Shown: positions 1-11,651, counted from the stretch's first letter. The stretch is 64,000 bases of DNA from Cryptomeria japonica (GCF_030272615.1 NW_026729182.1:1-64000), one strand, 5' to 3'. Numbers and translations are program-made. The notes: generated by a model not told the origin, from the sequence alone.

Positions 1-1475
1 ATTTGTTTGGTGTCCTTTATTCGGATGGTAATTACAAAAATGATTGTTATTCCACCAATTAGGATTGATTAGTGGTTCATAACTTCTTGCTTCTAGTAAA
101 ACAATCGATTTGTTTGCAAGAAGAGTTTTTAAAGCTGATTCTAATGGTTCTCCAATGTTTGTGAATTTCCTGCGAGGATTGGAGAAGAAAGACTTGACTT
201 TATTGCTTTCTTGATTGTTATTTTTTGGGATTTAACTTGATAGATTAAAAATTGGTTGTTGTTTCGTAGCATTATTTTCGTCATTTCCTCCATTGATGGC
301 ATTCTTATTCTTTGACCAAAATTTAGGTTTGTCATTGTTGTTGTTATAATAATTATTGTAAAGGTTTAGCTCTCCTTTCTTTACCATCACATCTTCTATT
401 TTCAGACCATTCTCAATCATCTTGGTGAAAGAGGGAGGACACTGCATTTTTAGTTGATAACTCATCTCACTGATAAGATTATCAATGAATATGTCCATCT
501 TTTCTTGATCAGGTACATTTCTTGGATACCTATTAAACATCCATTTCCATCATTGCAAGAAGATCATAAAAGATTCACCATTCTTTTTTTTAACATATCA
601 TAAATCCAGCATTGTTATCTCATTCCTTACATTGTAGGAATACTGTGAAATAAATCTATTCATGAGTTCTTCAAAAGATTTGATTTTGGATGGTAATCTT
701 GATAACCATTCCATTGATTGCTACTCCTAGGGAAAAGACACATTAGATAAAGTTTCGTTGTGCATGAATTCCATACTCATAGTACAAAAACTCCCTAATG
801 TGATCTCGAGGATCCGATTTTCCATCGTATTTATCATACTTAGGGATCTTGCAATGCTGTGGAAATGATGCCATATTCAAATTTTTATTGAAAGGATATG
901 GGCAGATATGTTCTAATGAATACTTCTTGGAGCTTGTTCCCTTTCATATCTTGTATCTATTGTTGTAGAGTTTGCATTTGTTGAGTCAGGTTTAACAACG
1001 AATTATCCATATAGTTTCTCCTTATTTCTTCGTAAGTTCTTTTATCACTATGCTCTTTTCTTGTGTCATCCCATTCTTTTCTTGTTTCTTCATGACTTTC
1101 TTTGTTCACATCTTCATTATTTGGATCATCTGTGTTTTGGGTGTTACTTGCCTCCACATCTTGTTTCAAGCTTTCTATGTTAAATTCTTGTGGTAATTTA
1201 TCTCTTGATTTTGCCAGCATCAAAAGATATTTCTCTTTTTGTTTTGCCAATAATTTTTCCATTAGTCTATAAAATTTGAAATCTTGCTCGAGGTCTCTAA
1301 TGGTGCTATTGACTACTTCTTCGTCAATAGTGATATACCCAAAAGTTTGGAATATCGGATTATCTTCTTCTTCCATTTGTTTTTGTTGTTTTCTAAGTTG
1401 TTCGTATTGAGCTCTAGAGTCTAAACTGGCATGTGATTGTTTCATATTTTTTGAAGTTTTCAAAGGACAAGTCAA
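1..1475 (-). pseudogene. broken gypsy gag (capsid) gene
   Basis: Gag packages retrotransposon RNA into cytoplasmic particles. The N-terminal piece (957-1475, about 172 residues) is rich in K, E and Q and looks coiled-coil. The capsid-like core follows between about 956 and 232: the motifs MEWLSRLPSKIKSFEEL, RFISQYSYNVRNE and YPRNVPDQEKMDIFIDNLISE can be read in one direction but across several stops and a frame change. The last open piece (232-540) ends with an Asn-rich stretch. The motif order agrees with retrotransposon gag proteins. One stop falls where the family has Arg (FLQ-stop-WK, CGA to TGA) and two TAG stops interrupt the segment before MEWLSRLP. Non-functional. Confidence 0.75.
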
Positions 1476-3269
1476 TAGGTGATTGTTGGCTTAGGAAGAT
1501 ATGCCTTGTGATTTTACCACTATTGTTTGTTCGCCGTGATAAAGCGTCTCTTTGTTGAAAAGCACGTCCTTGCAAAATTTCTCCATCAAACTCTGTTCTG
1601 TTACCACATAAGTAGTGATGAAAACTGTGTAGGAATGTCCTATGTCTTAATAAGATCTTGTAATTTATATACAAGAATCTTATTCTTTTCTAGGTAGCTT
1701 TATAACTGGGTTTTCTATTCTTAAGGCGATACTTAAAATTCATATAAGCATCTGATAGTTCACAAGTTTGTTTGATTCCAATGTTGGTGCAATTCTGATT
1801 TTGATATGACCTAAGTTCAAAAATAGGAAAGATATATCCAAGATAATGAACATAAGATTAATTGATCACGCTTTGTGATAGAGGATTTGCTATATCCTGA
1901 TGAGAGACTTGACAATGATGTTGATTTTTTTGCACTTAAAATGTTTGAATCAAGAGCTTGCTGAATGCTTATGCTTATGGAAACTTTTCAGAAAGAGCCT
2001 ATTGGATTAGTGACCCAATTGTTGAACTAGTTTGAAAATGTGTGATTGTTTAGAGATAAATCTACTCAAGAAGTGTTTTGATACTGATGTTGAAATTTTG
2101 GTTTGATATGCTTTTTAGAAATTGAAAACACTTTTGTGCTAACTCTTGTGGCAAAGAGTGTTAACTTATGGGATAAAAGTGTTGTTTTGTTGTTTGAAAG
2201 CGCCATTCTGATTATGTTTCAAGGATTCTTCTCAAATCCTTCAGCAAGTTGTTGGATTTTTGCTCATTTTTTTAGAAGATGATTTTTTTCAATTTTTTAC
2301 CATTTTGAACATGTCATAGACATAGAAGACACAATTTTTTTGAAAAAAAAAATGCATAAGCAAGTACAAATCCTATGGCAGGCTAAGACAATAATCGTTG
2401 AATCTCACATGGGGTTTCTCCCCGAGGCTACACTATTCAAAAAGGATATTTAGATGCTTGACCCCACTGGCTCCACCCTCGACACTCGCTTCTCTGGGGA
2501 AGCCAAGCACCATTTTCCATGAAAACTCCCCATGAAAAACTTTATATCTCTTCTAAGAACCATTTGTGTGTGAGCCGCTTCAGAGGTCCGACCTCCCACG
2601 TCAACAACTAGAAGGATTTTGGGAACTATTAAAAGTAGTTTTTAGTAAAGGCTTCCGGTCATGTGACCATACATGTGACACTTTCAGCTCTGTAATTACA
2701 GAAGGTTCCCAGCCTATAGAGGTTACACTCCATAGGGTTTACGGGGAAACATAGTGTTTGTATGAACTTATCAACACATGTTGCTTGTGACTTTTGTCAC
2801 AAACATGATTTATTTAGAGTGGATTGGAAGGACTCGGTATTAGCCCGTTTCCACTTTGGGTCGTTCCCTTCTCACTGGCCCCCTCAAGGTAGCTTGGGAA
2901 GCAATTCCCTCTAAAGGTTATACATAAAAGAAAGTAGGCCTGGTTTTCTAATCACCGTATAATGGTGAGAGCATACTTACCTACTACTTCATCAAGCATG
3001 AAAAACCCGTCCATTTTAGCTTTTGTAACATCTATATGCAACTATTTTAAAGAAGTCACTCAAAAATGCAAGTTGCATGCTGTTAATTTATCCCCCTTAG
3101 TTAAGCTAAATGAGCATAACATGATGTGTTACTTTCCAAATTAGGACTCTTAATAAACTAGGTGAGGAAATGCATGAATTTTTATTTAAAATAACCCTGC
3201 ACATGCATTTCCGTAGTTTGAAAAATTTAAGTTCTTGGACATTCGGACCTGCAATAAAATTTTGTTAGT
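1476..3269 (-). other. Tat element 5' leader, no gene
   Basis: Untranslated leader between the primer binding site and gag. Short ORFs on either strand (for example 2566-2754 on +) have no recognisable motif. Moderately AT-rich with a GC-richer patch at about 2390-2900. I see no gene. Confidence 0.5.
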
Positions 3270-3560
3270 TATTCTAACAAATGCGTTGTCTTTCACCTCA
3301 AAAGCGCTAACCTAAAGGACAAAAGCACTAACCTAAAACACAAAAACGCTTCTCTACGGACTAATAAGCGATAATTCTCTGACAAAAGCGTTAACCAAAC
3401 TAACAAATGCACGAACCTGAATGACAAAAGCATTGTTTTGAAGATTAAATGGATTAATTTACAGACAAAAGCACTAACCTAAATGACACATGTGCTAACC
3501 TGAAGGACAAAAGCGCTAACCTATCAAATAAAAGGGCTGTCCGAATTCACACAGGCATGA
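3270..3560. repeat. 21-bp-period degenerate repeat array in Tat leader
   Basis: About a dozen units of consensus ACAAAAGCGCTAACCTAAAGG follow each other, most exactly 21 bp long, with one pair of units diverged around 3431-3470. The array ends about 75 bp before the primer binding site. A related array in the opposite orientation lies at 55200-55510 in the other Tat element of this window. No open frame runs through it on either strand. Confidence 0.75.
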
Positions 3561-3635
3561 ATCTGTATTACAAATGCGTTAAATTTTCTTTTTGCTAGAA
3601 TTAGATAGGATATTAGAAAGAATATGCGAGGCTCT

Positions 3636-3655
3636 GAGCCCCACGGTGGGCGCTA
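3636..3655 (-). other. primer binding site (tRNA-Lys)
   Basis: The plus strand reads GAGCCCCACGGTGGGCGCTA, identical to the 3' end of plant tRNA-Lys(CUU) plus CCA except for one C-to-T change in the CCA. It lies three bases from the LTR boundary at 3659. This fixes the element as minus-strand with its 5' LTR on the right. Confidence 0.85.
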
Positions 3656-3658
3656 AAA

Positions 3659-4234
3659 TGTGTTGACTTGAATTTCATCATCAGAATACTACCTGCAACA
3701 AGTTAGTTTCACAAATTATAAAGAAAATGCTACAGGAAATCCAAACTCAACCAATGAAACTACATGAAATACATATGAAATAAAAATGCTATTATTACCT
3801 TCATGATTTATGTCTCATTGTGTCCTAACTCCAGTGTTCCTTGTTGCAGATGGTGTGCTCTCAGACAAGCAGTGATAGCTTCCAAGATGACATATGAAGA
3901 ATGGACTGATAACTAGTAGTTAACTAATGCTATGATATGCAAAGCTAAATGACTATGCTAAATGATTATGCTAAATGATTGGAGGAAATAATTAAATATT
4001 AGATATTTAATTAATTGATTAGAATGATAATTAAATATTAGATATTTAATTAATTAGAAGAATAAGATAGATGAATTAATTAATAAAATATTTCTATTAA
4101 ATTAATTAATAAAAAGACACGAAATGAATTAAATAAATTAATCTTTTCAAATTAACTATTTATTAGAAAAATAAACATTAAATAAATATAAATTATTTAT
4201 TTAATCGCTCATAGCCAATTTTTATGTGTATACA
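3659..4234 (-). repeat. 5' LTR of Tat element, internally deleted
   Basis: Starts TGTGTTGACTTG and ends GTGTATACA. It aligns to both ends of the 1176-bp LTR at 53354-54529 but lacks about 600 bp from its middle (the counterpart of roughly 53650-54260), leaving 576 bp. It contains repeated ATTAGATATTTAATTAATT blocks. Confidence 0.8.
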
Positions 4235-4860
4235 GATACATAAAAAGGTGTATGGTGAAGTAGGAACAGATCCAACTTTAAAACAAATAATGTTATTATC
4301 AATATTTTTATGTTTCTAAACCCCCATTCAATATAAACACAATTAAAAACAAAATGATACTACATCATGATATCTCTAAACAAAATATTTTTAATTTGGT
4401 AAATACTATAATGTATAAATTTGACATAAAACTTAATATTAAAAAATATATTGTTAATTTTATTTTTTAATAGAATGGTCAAACACCCCAACAAACTCAA
4501 GCAACCATAACCACTCTTACCTACATCTGAATCCTAAAGAAGCCCCAGCGCATCATGCTAAACAAGAGTCAAAATTATTCATTACAATTCTTAAATATAG
4601 AATTTGAAAAAAAGTAAATTATAATTTATTTATAATAAATAAAAGATAATGATATTTTGGTGCATTCTAAAAATTAAATAAAAAAAGTCAAAAACATATT
4701 ACACCTCTATGACAGGTGGACTTTAGACATCCCAAAAAAATGTTGAAAATCGTGCAAAGTGCGTGGGAAGATGAAACAACGATAAACGCCTAAATGAAAG
4801 TTGATTCCCACACAATAGCGGTAAATGCGTAAATGAAACTAAGTTGGCAATATACGATTG
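4126..4860. repeat. segmental duplicate of F-box gene upstream region
   Basis: Closely matches 35262-36017 throughout, including the last ~110 bp of the Tat LTR, the LTR end and its flank. The match stops abruptly after ATATACGATTG. In the other copy the F-box promoter starts there; here an AACCCTAA-rich sequence follows instead, so the gene is missing from this copy. Confidence 0.85.
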
Positions 4861-5390
4861 TCCAGTGTAAATCCAAACACTGGCCATTAACCTAACCTCA
4901 ACAATGATGTAAACCCTAACTACAAACCTAACCTTAACCCTAATTGCAAGACAGAAAGAACCCTATTCCTTATTGAATTAGGCCTACTATTTTAAACCAA
5001 ATCAAATCCTAACCCTAATAGTAAACCAAAATGAACCCTAATCCTTATTGAATTAGGCTTACTATTTTGATTCCAATCCTAACTATAATTATAAATCTAG
5101 AATTGAACCAAATGGAATCCTAAATCTAACACTGTAGCAATCCAAAATATACAACTATACAACAATATATAATTTAAAATTAATTTATGTCATGTCTTTC
5201 AATTCATGCTGGAATTGTTACTAGCTTATATATATTTAATTATATATATAAAATAAACCGAGATATGTTCTTTTCGAGGCCCCTATTATCATTTAATGTT
5301 GATAAATTAATAAAAAATAGGCGCCTCTAGAAGGATATCTCTGGGCTTATTATATATATATATATATTATTAAATATATATAAGCTAGTT
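4861..5390. other. AT-rich non-coding with telomere-like AACCCTAA motifs
   Basis: No gene. Contains several AACCCTAA or AACCTAA motifs at about 4880-5060, resembling scattered plant telomere-type repeats or telo-boxes, and a (TA)n stretch at about 5350. Loosely similar to the sequence downstream of the F-box gene at 38150-38240. Confidence 0.5.
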
Positions 5391-6101
5391 ATTTTTCCTC
5401 TTGAATCTTGTGCATCTTTCTCTCACCCCTTCCAAATCTTTTTGTAAAGCATCAGTCAACAAATTTTCCTCTATTTTGATGGATCCAAAACGTTGATCCA
5501 AAAATTTGAACACAACTTAATCAAAAGAGCATCATCATTAAATCATTCATTGTGGAAATCTCTTATCATTAATTTTAAAGTAATGTTAAAAATTTCTCAA
5601 CTTTTATTACAACTTAAAAATAAAATCAATATTATAAATTGTAATGATATTATCATTTTAGCTGCCAACAAAGGTTTAAATTGTTAGTGATATATGAAGC
5701 TTTAGTCTACTCATATCTATAGGAATTGGGCATGGGAGAGTAAAAAATACACATCATACAAATGTTTTTTATTTTCTTCAAATATTTTAATGAAAGGTTA
5801 AAAAAAATAAAAATTCAAAAATAAAACCAATATAATGAATTTTAATTATATTAACTTTTTATCTACCAACAAAAGTTTAAATTGTCAATAATATATGAAG
5901 CTTTAGTCTAACTTCATCTACACTCATCTTTAGGAAGAAACTTATTAAAAAATTATATAGAATTAAGAAATGAAAAAAGATATAATTGTATTTTCATAAT
6001 GGGATAAAATGACAAGTTTGAAATATTCATAATAAAAAAATATTAAATATTATAAATATAATTGTAGATATGAGACATAAAGATTTTAGTCAATATATTC
6101 T
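5391..6101. repeat. duplicate of F-box gene downstream region
   Basis: Matches 40122-40642 with small gaps, starting at ATTTTTCCTCTTGAATCTTG and ending in the AAGATTTTAGTCAAT motif. Together with 4126-4860 it shows that this stretch is a collapsed copy of the F-box locus. The last 44 bp are tandemly repeated (6058-6101, then from 6102). Confidence 0.8.
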
Positions 6102-6113
6102 ATAATTGTAGAT

Positions 6114-7120
6114 ATGAGACATAAAGATTTTAGTAAATATAATCACCCATGGACATTATACACTAGGGATTATTTAGGTTTTTGTTCTGATTGCATTTTG
6201 GAAAACTATGTTGATTGCAAGAACCAAGAGCTTGGACATGTCAGTGAATGGAAACTGGTGCCACTAGATGTTTCTGACACATACGAGAAAAATGAGGATG
6301 AAATCTTTGAAGACATTGTACTCTAGGGATTATTCATGTTTTTGTTTTGATTGCATTTTAGAAAACTATGTTTATTGCAAGAACCAAGAGCTTGGATATG
6401 TCAGTGAATGAAAATTGGTGCCACTAGCTGTTTCTGACACATACGAGAAAAATGAGGATGAAACCTTTGAAGACATTCCTTTGATTTTCTGCTGATTATG
6501 ACCATATTTTAGGATTGATTAATAAAGGTATACACATTTAAATTATATTTATATATTTCCTTTAAAAATGTTGCATATGTAAATAAATTATAAGTTTTTA
6601 ATCGAGTACATTTTAAATTTATAACTTGTTTCAAATTGCAGGAGATGGAAATATAGAAGGTGTTAGTTATTATTTATTATATTGAATAGAAGAGAGAAAT
6701 AAGTTAACAAAATTTGAAATAAGCGATGGAATGTCCTTTCCCACAGGTTTTAACTGATTTGAACATTTAAATTTATTTATTTATTTTAAACATGCACATG
6801 TGCACATGTTTTAATTTTTATATACACATCTTACACAAATTTTTAATTTCGCATTTCTTATACATGTACATGCAGGCTCAGTTGTAGTGAAAGGGACATA
6901 TTTCAAACAAATTAAAATTGTTAAACATGGGATTCATTTCATTGAATACCAAATTGACAACAAGCTATATCAGTATAGCTACTTGGTTATTGATGTTGGC
7001 CTAATTCTTCATACAGTTCCACATCATGGGCGGTCTTAAAAGTGGAGACTAGATAGTGAAGATCATGAGAAAATATTAAGTTTTATTGAAGAGTGATTTG
7101 CACCACTTGATGTGGTATGA
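6114..7120 (+). pseudogene. broken multi-exon gene of unknown family
   Basis: I do not recognise the family. A first exon encodes YLGFCSDCILENYVDCKNQE, then HVSEWKLVPLDVSDTYE and an acidic tail. It is tandemly duplicated (6162-6318 and 6319-6479), and the second copy carries stops. That exon continues to about 6527 (ending GLINK), then come exons at about 6642-6746 and 6876-7120. Donor and acceptor dinucleotides are present and the codon phase is preserved across both introns, giving GSVVVKGTYFKQIK and IDNKLYQYSYLVIDVG and, after a TAA, DHEKILSFIEE. At least four stops or frame changes make it a pseudogene. The exon start overlaps the repeat unit shared with 40600-40642, so it may have been a neighbour of the F-box array. 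Confidence 0.55.
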
Positions 7121-7390
7121 AATATAAATAGTTCACCTAAGTAAATGTGTTTGAACCCATAAATTAATTTTAATATATCTTGTGATGTTAAAAATAATAA
7201 CTTACGTGTGTGTACACATGTACAAAGTAAAAATTTGTGACATGTGGATGAGTTGAAAATGTCTTAAGCCTAGATGTATACACAATTAGGATCATGTATA
7301 TCTTTAAATTAGGACATGTATGAAATTTGATTTAAATTATTTCTAGTACATTTTTGTATTTAAGTTTGAATTAGTTCATGTATTCATTTT

Positions 7391-7844
7391 TGTGAGATTT
7401 TGCCAAGATAAAGAGGAAATGGAAAGCACAAATAAGAGAACAAAATAGATGATAGGAATAAACTGTATTCTATCAAGATGAAAATACTAATCAACTGGAT
7501 CATCAATCATTATATACAATAAATATGAGCATGCATATATAGGCAAGGCTATATGGATATGTGAGCACACAAACATGACATGTGTCTCAATAAGAAACAA
7601 GGGTAGGTAGGAAATAGGTGTGGGTAGGTAGGAGAAACAATATAATATTCCACATGAGTTGGATCACCCACTGAATATGGAATTAACAAGATAAGTCCAT
7701 AAAAGGTGGAAATTCTCCTACACACACTATCCCAATGTGGCACAAACACCCAAGTGTCTCATACCCAAACTACTATGTAATGCATTTCCTAAGTAAACTT
7801 AAGTAAGGTGTAATAATATCCATGATGAATAATTATTTACACCA
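7391..7844 (-). repeat. 3' LTR of the copia-type element
   Basis: Starts TGTGAGATTTTGCCAAG and ends ATTTACACCA. Matches 11193-11651 over its whole length with scattered substitutions and small indels. On the minus strand it is the 3' LTR; the adjoining inner sequence (CACTTAAGGGCGAGTGT on minus) is the likely polypurine tract. Confidence 0.9.
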
Positions 7845-8421
7845 ACACTCGCCCTTAAGTGCAACTTAGGGGAATGCACTTAAGTCTACAATGCAACTAA
7901 GAAATGCAAGATGGGTCCTGGCTACAAGGCCATGTTAGGTACCCATGTACAAATGCAAATTCATGCAAACCAATGCAATGAAATCTCTCACAAAGCAGAG
8001 AAAGAGAGAAAAATACCTCCCCCCCCCAAAAAAAAAGAGATGAAAGCTATACAAGAGAACTTTCATAGAATTATGTGAGGAACAAAACCCCATGTGAGGA
8101 AAAAGTCCCCCCTATATGAGAGAAGAAGAGAAGCTAGGAAGCCCCCCCCCCCCAATGTAGAATCTGCACCAATGATAGAAGCTCGATGATGAATGAAGAA
8201 ACTGCTCCATGAATGTCAAACAACATTCCTCCCCTTAGGAAGAAACAAAACCAAATATGTATCCATGAAGTCTCCCCAATCATGAAGGGAAGATGTATGA
8301 AAAAAAATCATGATGAATGAAGTCTCTGAAAACTGCTCAAGTGTTCCCATGTCGATGCTGAAAGATACCCCCTCCAAAGGTGGTAAACTGCTCCACAATG
8401 CAGAAAAAGGCATTCCAAGAT
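7845..8421 (-). other. 3' untranslated part of copia-type element
   Basis: No convincing gene. Contains C-runs at about 8018 and 8142, and short frames that overlap the acidic ORF's 3' end without motifs. Confidence 0.4.
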
Positions 8422-9165
8422 CTAGTGGAGATGAATTTGCAGAACAATAGCCAAAGACTCACATGTCTCCTCAAAGGATAAAGAGACCTCCTCCAACTGT
8501 TGTACATAGGAATCCACAATCAAATCAACCTTGAAAGAATGATCATGTAGAGAATGAACAAGAGGGTCAGAGTGTTCCCTCACAACAATTGAAGAAGGAT
8601 CATCTTCATCAAAGAGAAGATGAATATCATCAATGGTGTCTCCCAAATCTGCAATGTAGGATTCCACAAAAAAACCTGCAATGTCTGTCAAGTAATCATC
8701 CCAAGAAACTGAAGCTGGAAGATGATAAATGTCCTGCAGCACTGAATCACATGAAGGCAAAACTGTCGCACCATCCACATCATCAGGTGCAATAGGTGAT
8801 GTGATATCAATAGGAGGGGATGAAACATAAGGCTCAAGAATGGGGTCACATGTGAGAATTCCTAAGTTCAAGTACCCATAATTCTCCTCATAATCCGAAT
8901 CATGATAAGAAGTGTGATCATCATGTGTAGAATCATCATATGTAAAATCATCGTCATCAACAAAAAAATGAAAAGGAGTATAACCGAGATGCATGGTCAA
9001 CCACCCTAGTCGTAATGATAGCTCTAGACTCCAAGTCTCTAACGAAAACCGACTCAGGTGTGAACTCCACAATTCTCTACATTTGAGCCTTGCACCATGC
9101 CGCAAATTTTGATGGGCAATCATACATACATGGACATGATTGGGAAACCTGTGAAATTTTGCCAA
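8422..9165 (-). CDS. acidic ORF of unknown function inside copia-type element
   Basis: An uninterrupted frame of about 247 codons in the sense of the element. The first ~65 residues are basic/hydrophobic and the rest is very acidic (for example FVDDDDFTYDDSTHDD and DLGDTIDDIHLLFDEDD). No signal peptide, membrane span or known catalytic motif is visible. The first codons overlap the LTR fragment at 9150-9262, so the true start may be downstream or the frame may be fused. It sits where pol would normally be. It could be an acquired host fragment, a family-specific accessory protein, or a chance frame; its length and composition argue mildly against chance. Confidence 0.4.
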   Translation of the reverse strand: MAKFHRFPNHVHVCMIAHQNLRHGARLKCRELWSSHLSRFSLETWSLELSLRLGWLTMHLGYTPFHFFVDDDDFTYDDSTHDDHTSYHDSDYEENYGYLNLGILTCDPILEPYVSSPPIDITSPIAPDDVDGATVLPSCDSVLQDIYHLPASVSWDDYLTDIAGFFVESYIADLGDTIDDIHLLFDEDDPSSIVVREHSDPLVHSLHDHSFKVDLIVDSYVQQLEEVSLSFEETCESLAIVLQIHLH

Positions 9166-9262
9166 TATCTAGAGGCAATGGAAAGCACAAATAAGAGAGA
9201 CAAAATAGATGATAGTAATAAACTGTATTCTATCAAGATGCAAAATATGATGAACTAGATCA
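9150..9262 (-). repeat. internal fragment of the element's own LTR
   Basis: About 113 bp starting TGTGAAATTTTGCCAA match the left end of both LTRs, in the same orientation. It lies exactly between the truncated protease and the acidic ORF, so it marks the junction of the rearrangement that removed pol. Confidence 0.75.
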
Positions 9263-9269
9263 TTACAAG

Positions 9270-10386
9270 ATGTTGACTGATTATCCGTACAAACAATGTA
9301 GAAAACATAGACTGCAAAGATGCCATATGATGAGAAGCCCCTAAATCTAGAAGCCATCTCCATGAATCATGACTTGTAGTAGCACAAAGAGCTTTTCCTT
9401 TTCTTGTCCCAAAAGAGTGAGTCTTCCTACTTGTAGAAGCCATGAATGCTTTCCCTTTTCCTTTTGAATGTGAGGAAATATAAGTTGATGAATCATCCTT
9501 CTTGTAGATATTAGGCAAATCAATGTTATGTTTTTTGAAGATATGTGTGAGCTCATCAATCTTCTTAGAATGGCAACGACGCTCCTCATGACCAAACTCT
9601 TTAAAATAGGCACAAGTAGGTCTCTCCCTCTTTGTTGAATTGTCCCTCTTGGAAGATGATGAATCTCCTTATTATGGAGAAGATGGTGCTTTGTCCTTAG
9701 GATTTGATTGCCATTTCTTCTTGTTGGAGTTGTCCTTTCCTTGATTTCCTTTGTTCTCTTGATTTGCCACACTTAGAAGTCTTAATAATGCCCATGCTTA
9801 TCAACTTAGTTTGTTCTATCATCAACATTTTGGTGAAAGCATCAAATGTAGGCATTGTATAGCTTGAACCCATTGTCATCCTATGGGTTTGGAAACTAGA
9901 AACAAATTTTGCGTATTCTTGTGGAAGCTTGCCGATCAAGTTGAAGATCAATTGAGTATCCTTCTTATCAATGTCACAATCCTTGAGTTGTACCCTCAAC
10001 TCTTTTTCCTTAGTGACATAATCTTGTATAGTATCAAATTTCTTAGGATCTAACATGGTGAGATCACTACCAATTTGATATACCCTAATCTCATCAACTT
10101 GACCATACAAGTCTTGAAACTTTTGCCAAGCATCCTTGATTAGAGTACATTTCTCAATATAAAAAATGAGATCTTTTGATACATACTTTCTTAAGGTACC
10201 AATTTCCATGATATTTTTAGAGAGCCAATCCAAGTGACCAACAGGATCAATCTTAGGATCAACGGGAGAAACAATAGTTCCATCAATGTAATAAGTTAGT
10301 CCTTTTTCCATAAGTTTACTCCATGCATCAATTTTCCAAGTACCATTATTATGAGGAGTTAAGAGAGGAAACTTAGAAGAACCCAT
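9270..10386 (-). pseudogene. copia-type gag and truncated protease
   Basis: The frame starts at MGSSKFPLL (10386) and encodes a gag of the copia type (UBN2-like), with motifs such as WKIDAWSKLM, DAWQKFQDLYG and LIFNLIGKLPQEYAKF. A zinc-knuckle-like motif follows at about 9585-9615 (C-x2-F-x4-H-x4-C, with Phe where the second Cys is expected). The aspartic protease active-site motif LDLGASHHM lies at about 9330. Gag and protease are in different frames with at least two stops near 9670, so the copy is inactive. The protease ends shortly after its active site, where the LTR fragment begins. Confidence 0.8.
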
Positions 10387-11178
10387 AGTAGCAAAAAGGG
10401 AAAAACACAAGATAGAGAGAGGCACAATCACACAAGACACCCCACCAAATTACTCAATCAAGAAACCCCCCCAAAATCATGATTTGGCACTTTATACTTA
10501 GTGCATGTACAATGGGCCACTTACAAAACAAAGAAAGGTGGACTTCTGATGTCAACTTTACAACTTATCAAAATGAGATATAAGAGACTTCAACAAATAC
10601 TGCTAGTGATCTAAACTGAGATCCAAGCAAAATACAATTAACAAATAGGCCAAAAAATGACCAAATATTGAAAGTACAATTTCTACTCAAAGTCACTGCA
10701 AAAAATGACAGATAATGAAAGAAGACAAAAAATTATGGACTTTCAAAAAAATGGCACCTGTAAAAGAGTCCATATGAGCCCAAACGATGCCTCCAAAGTT
10801 GTAAAAATCGGGATTTCACGATCAGAAAATTTTTGCACCACTATACCGATCACGAAATCCTACCCCAAAACAAAAAAAAATTGCTAGAAAAAAGGAGTCC
10901 GGATGAGTGAGATATCACTATTTGAAAATTGCCTGCAAAATTACAATTTCTGGAAAATTTCCGTCGCAGCTTCAAACTTCAACCTCTAGATTTGGCCTTC
11001 GATGTCCGATTTGGATGAAACAAAAGACAAAATTGACTTTATTGGACCTCCTCAATCCAATGATAACCTCATATTTGACCCATCAAGCTTCAATAATAAC
11101 CTGCAATATAAAGCTCCAAAATACACAACCCCAAATTGCATCAAATTTCTTTCAATTGGCAAACCAATGACACTGTAA
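10387..11178 (-). other. copia-type element leader
   Basis: Region between the primer binding site and the gag start. No gene; A- and C-rich short frames on the plus strand have no motif. Confidence 0.5.
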
Positions 11179-11192
11179 TGGCTCTAATACCA
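11179..11192 (-). other. primer binding site (initiator tRNA-Met)
   Basis: The plus strand reads TGGCTCTAATACCA, matching the 3' end of plant initiator tRNA-Met (TGGCTCTGATACCA) with one G-to-A change. It abuts the LTR at 11193. This is the usual primer of plant copia elements. Confidence 0.9.
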
Positions 11193-11651
11193 TGTGACAT
11201 TTTGCCAAGATCAAGAGGCAATGAAAATCATAAATAAGAGAGAACAAAATAGATGATAGGAATAAACTATATTCTATCAAAGATGAAAATACTGATAAAC
11301 TGGATCATCAATCGTTACATACAATGAATATGTCTACATATATAGGCAAGGCTATATGGATATGTGAGCACACAAACATGACATGTGGCTCAATAAGAAA
11401 CAAGGGTAGGTAGGAAATAGGTGTGGGTAGGTAGGAGAAACAATATGATATTCCACATGAGGTGGATCACCCACTGAATGTGGAATGTAACATCAAGATA
11501 AGTCCACAAAAGGTGGAAATTCTCCTACACACACTATCCCAATGTGTTAAAAACACCCAAGTGTCTCATACCCAAACTACTATGAAATGCATTTCCTAAG
11601 TAAAATTAAGTAAGGTGTAATAATATCCATGATGAATAATTATTTACACCA
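11193..11651 (-). repeat. 5' LTR of the copia-type element
   Basis: Starts TGTGACATTTTGCCAAG and ends ATTTACACCA (459 bp). Partner of 7391-7844; the two differ by roughly 6-7% by eye. Confidence 0.9.

Larger units (their letters stand above)
1..4234 (-). mobile_element. Ty3/gypsy LTR retrotransposon, Tat-type, 5' part only
   Basis: Reading on the minus strand from right to left, this is an LTR (4234-3659), a tRNA-Lys primer binding site (3655-3636), a leader of about 2.2 kb with a 21-bp-period repeat array, and a broken gag (1475 to window start). The rest of the element lies beyond position 1. The LTR is homologous to the one at 53354-54529, which belongs to a Tat-lineage element, so I assign this copy to the same family. 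Gag carries several in-frame stops, so the copy is dead. Lineage is inferred from the LTR match; the order of parts is seen directly. Confidence 0.8.
7391..11651 (-). mobile_element. non-autonomous Ty1/copia-type LTR retrotransposon
   Basis: Two LTRs (7391-7844 and 11193-11651), a tRNA-iMet primer binding site next to the right LTR, gag and the start of protease, but no integrase, reverse transcriptase or RNase H. Instead there is an LTR fragment (9150-9262) and an acidic ORF (8422-9165). Its movement would need enzymes from an autonomous relative. I found no clean target-site duplication. Another LTR of this family begins at 63786. Confidence 0.85.

Noticed and set aside
3636-3655. A tRNA-Lys gene fragment
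   Set aside because: Only the 3' end and CCA are present, three bases from an LTR and in the orientation of a primer binding site; no cloverleaf upstream.
4880-5060. Interstitial telomere
   Set aside because: The AACCCTAA motifs are scattered and irregular, not a tandem telomeric array.
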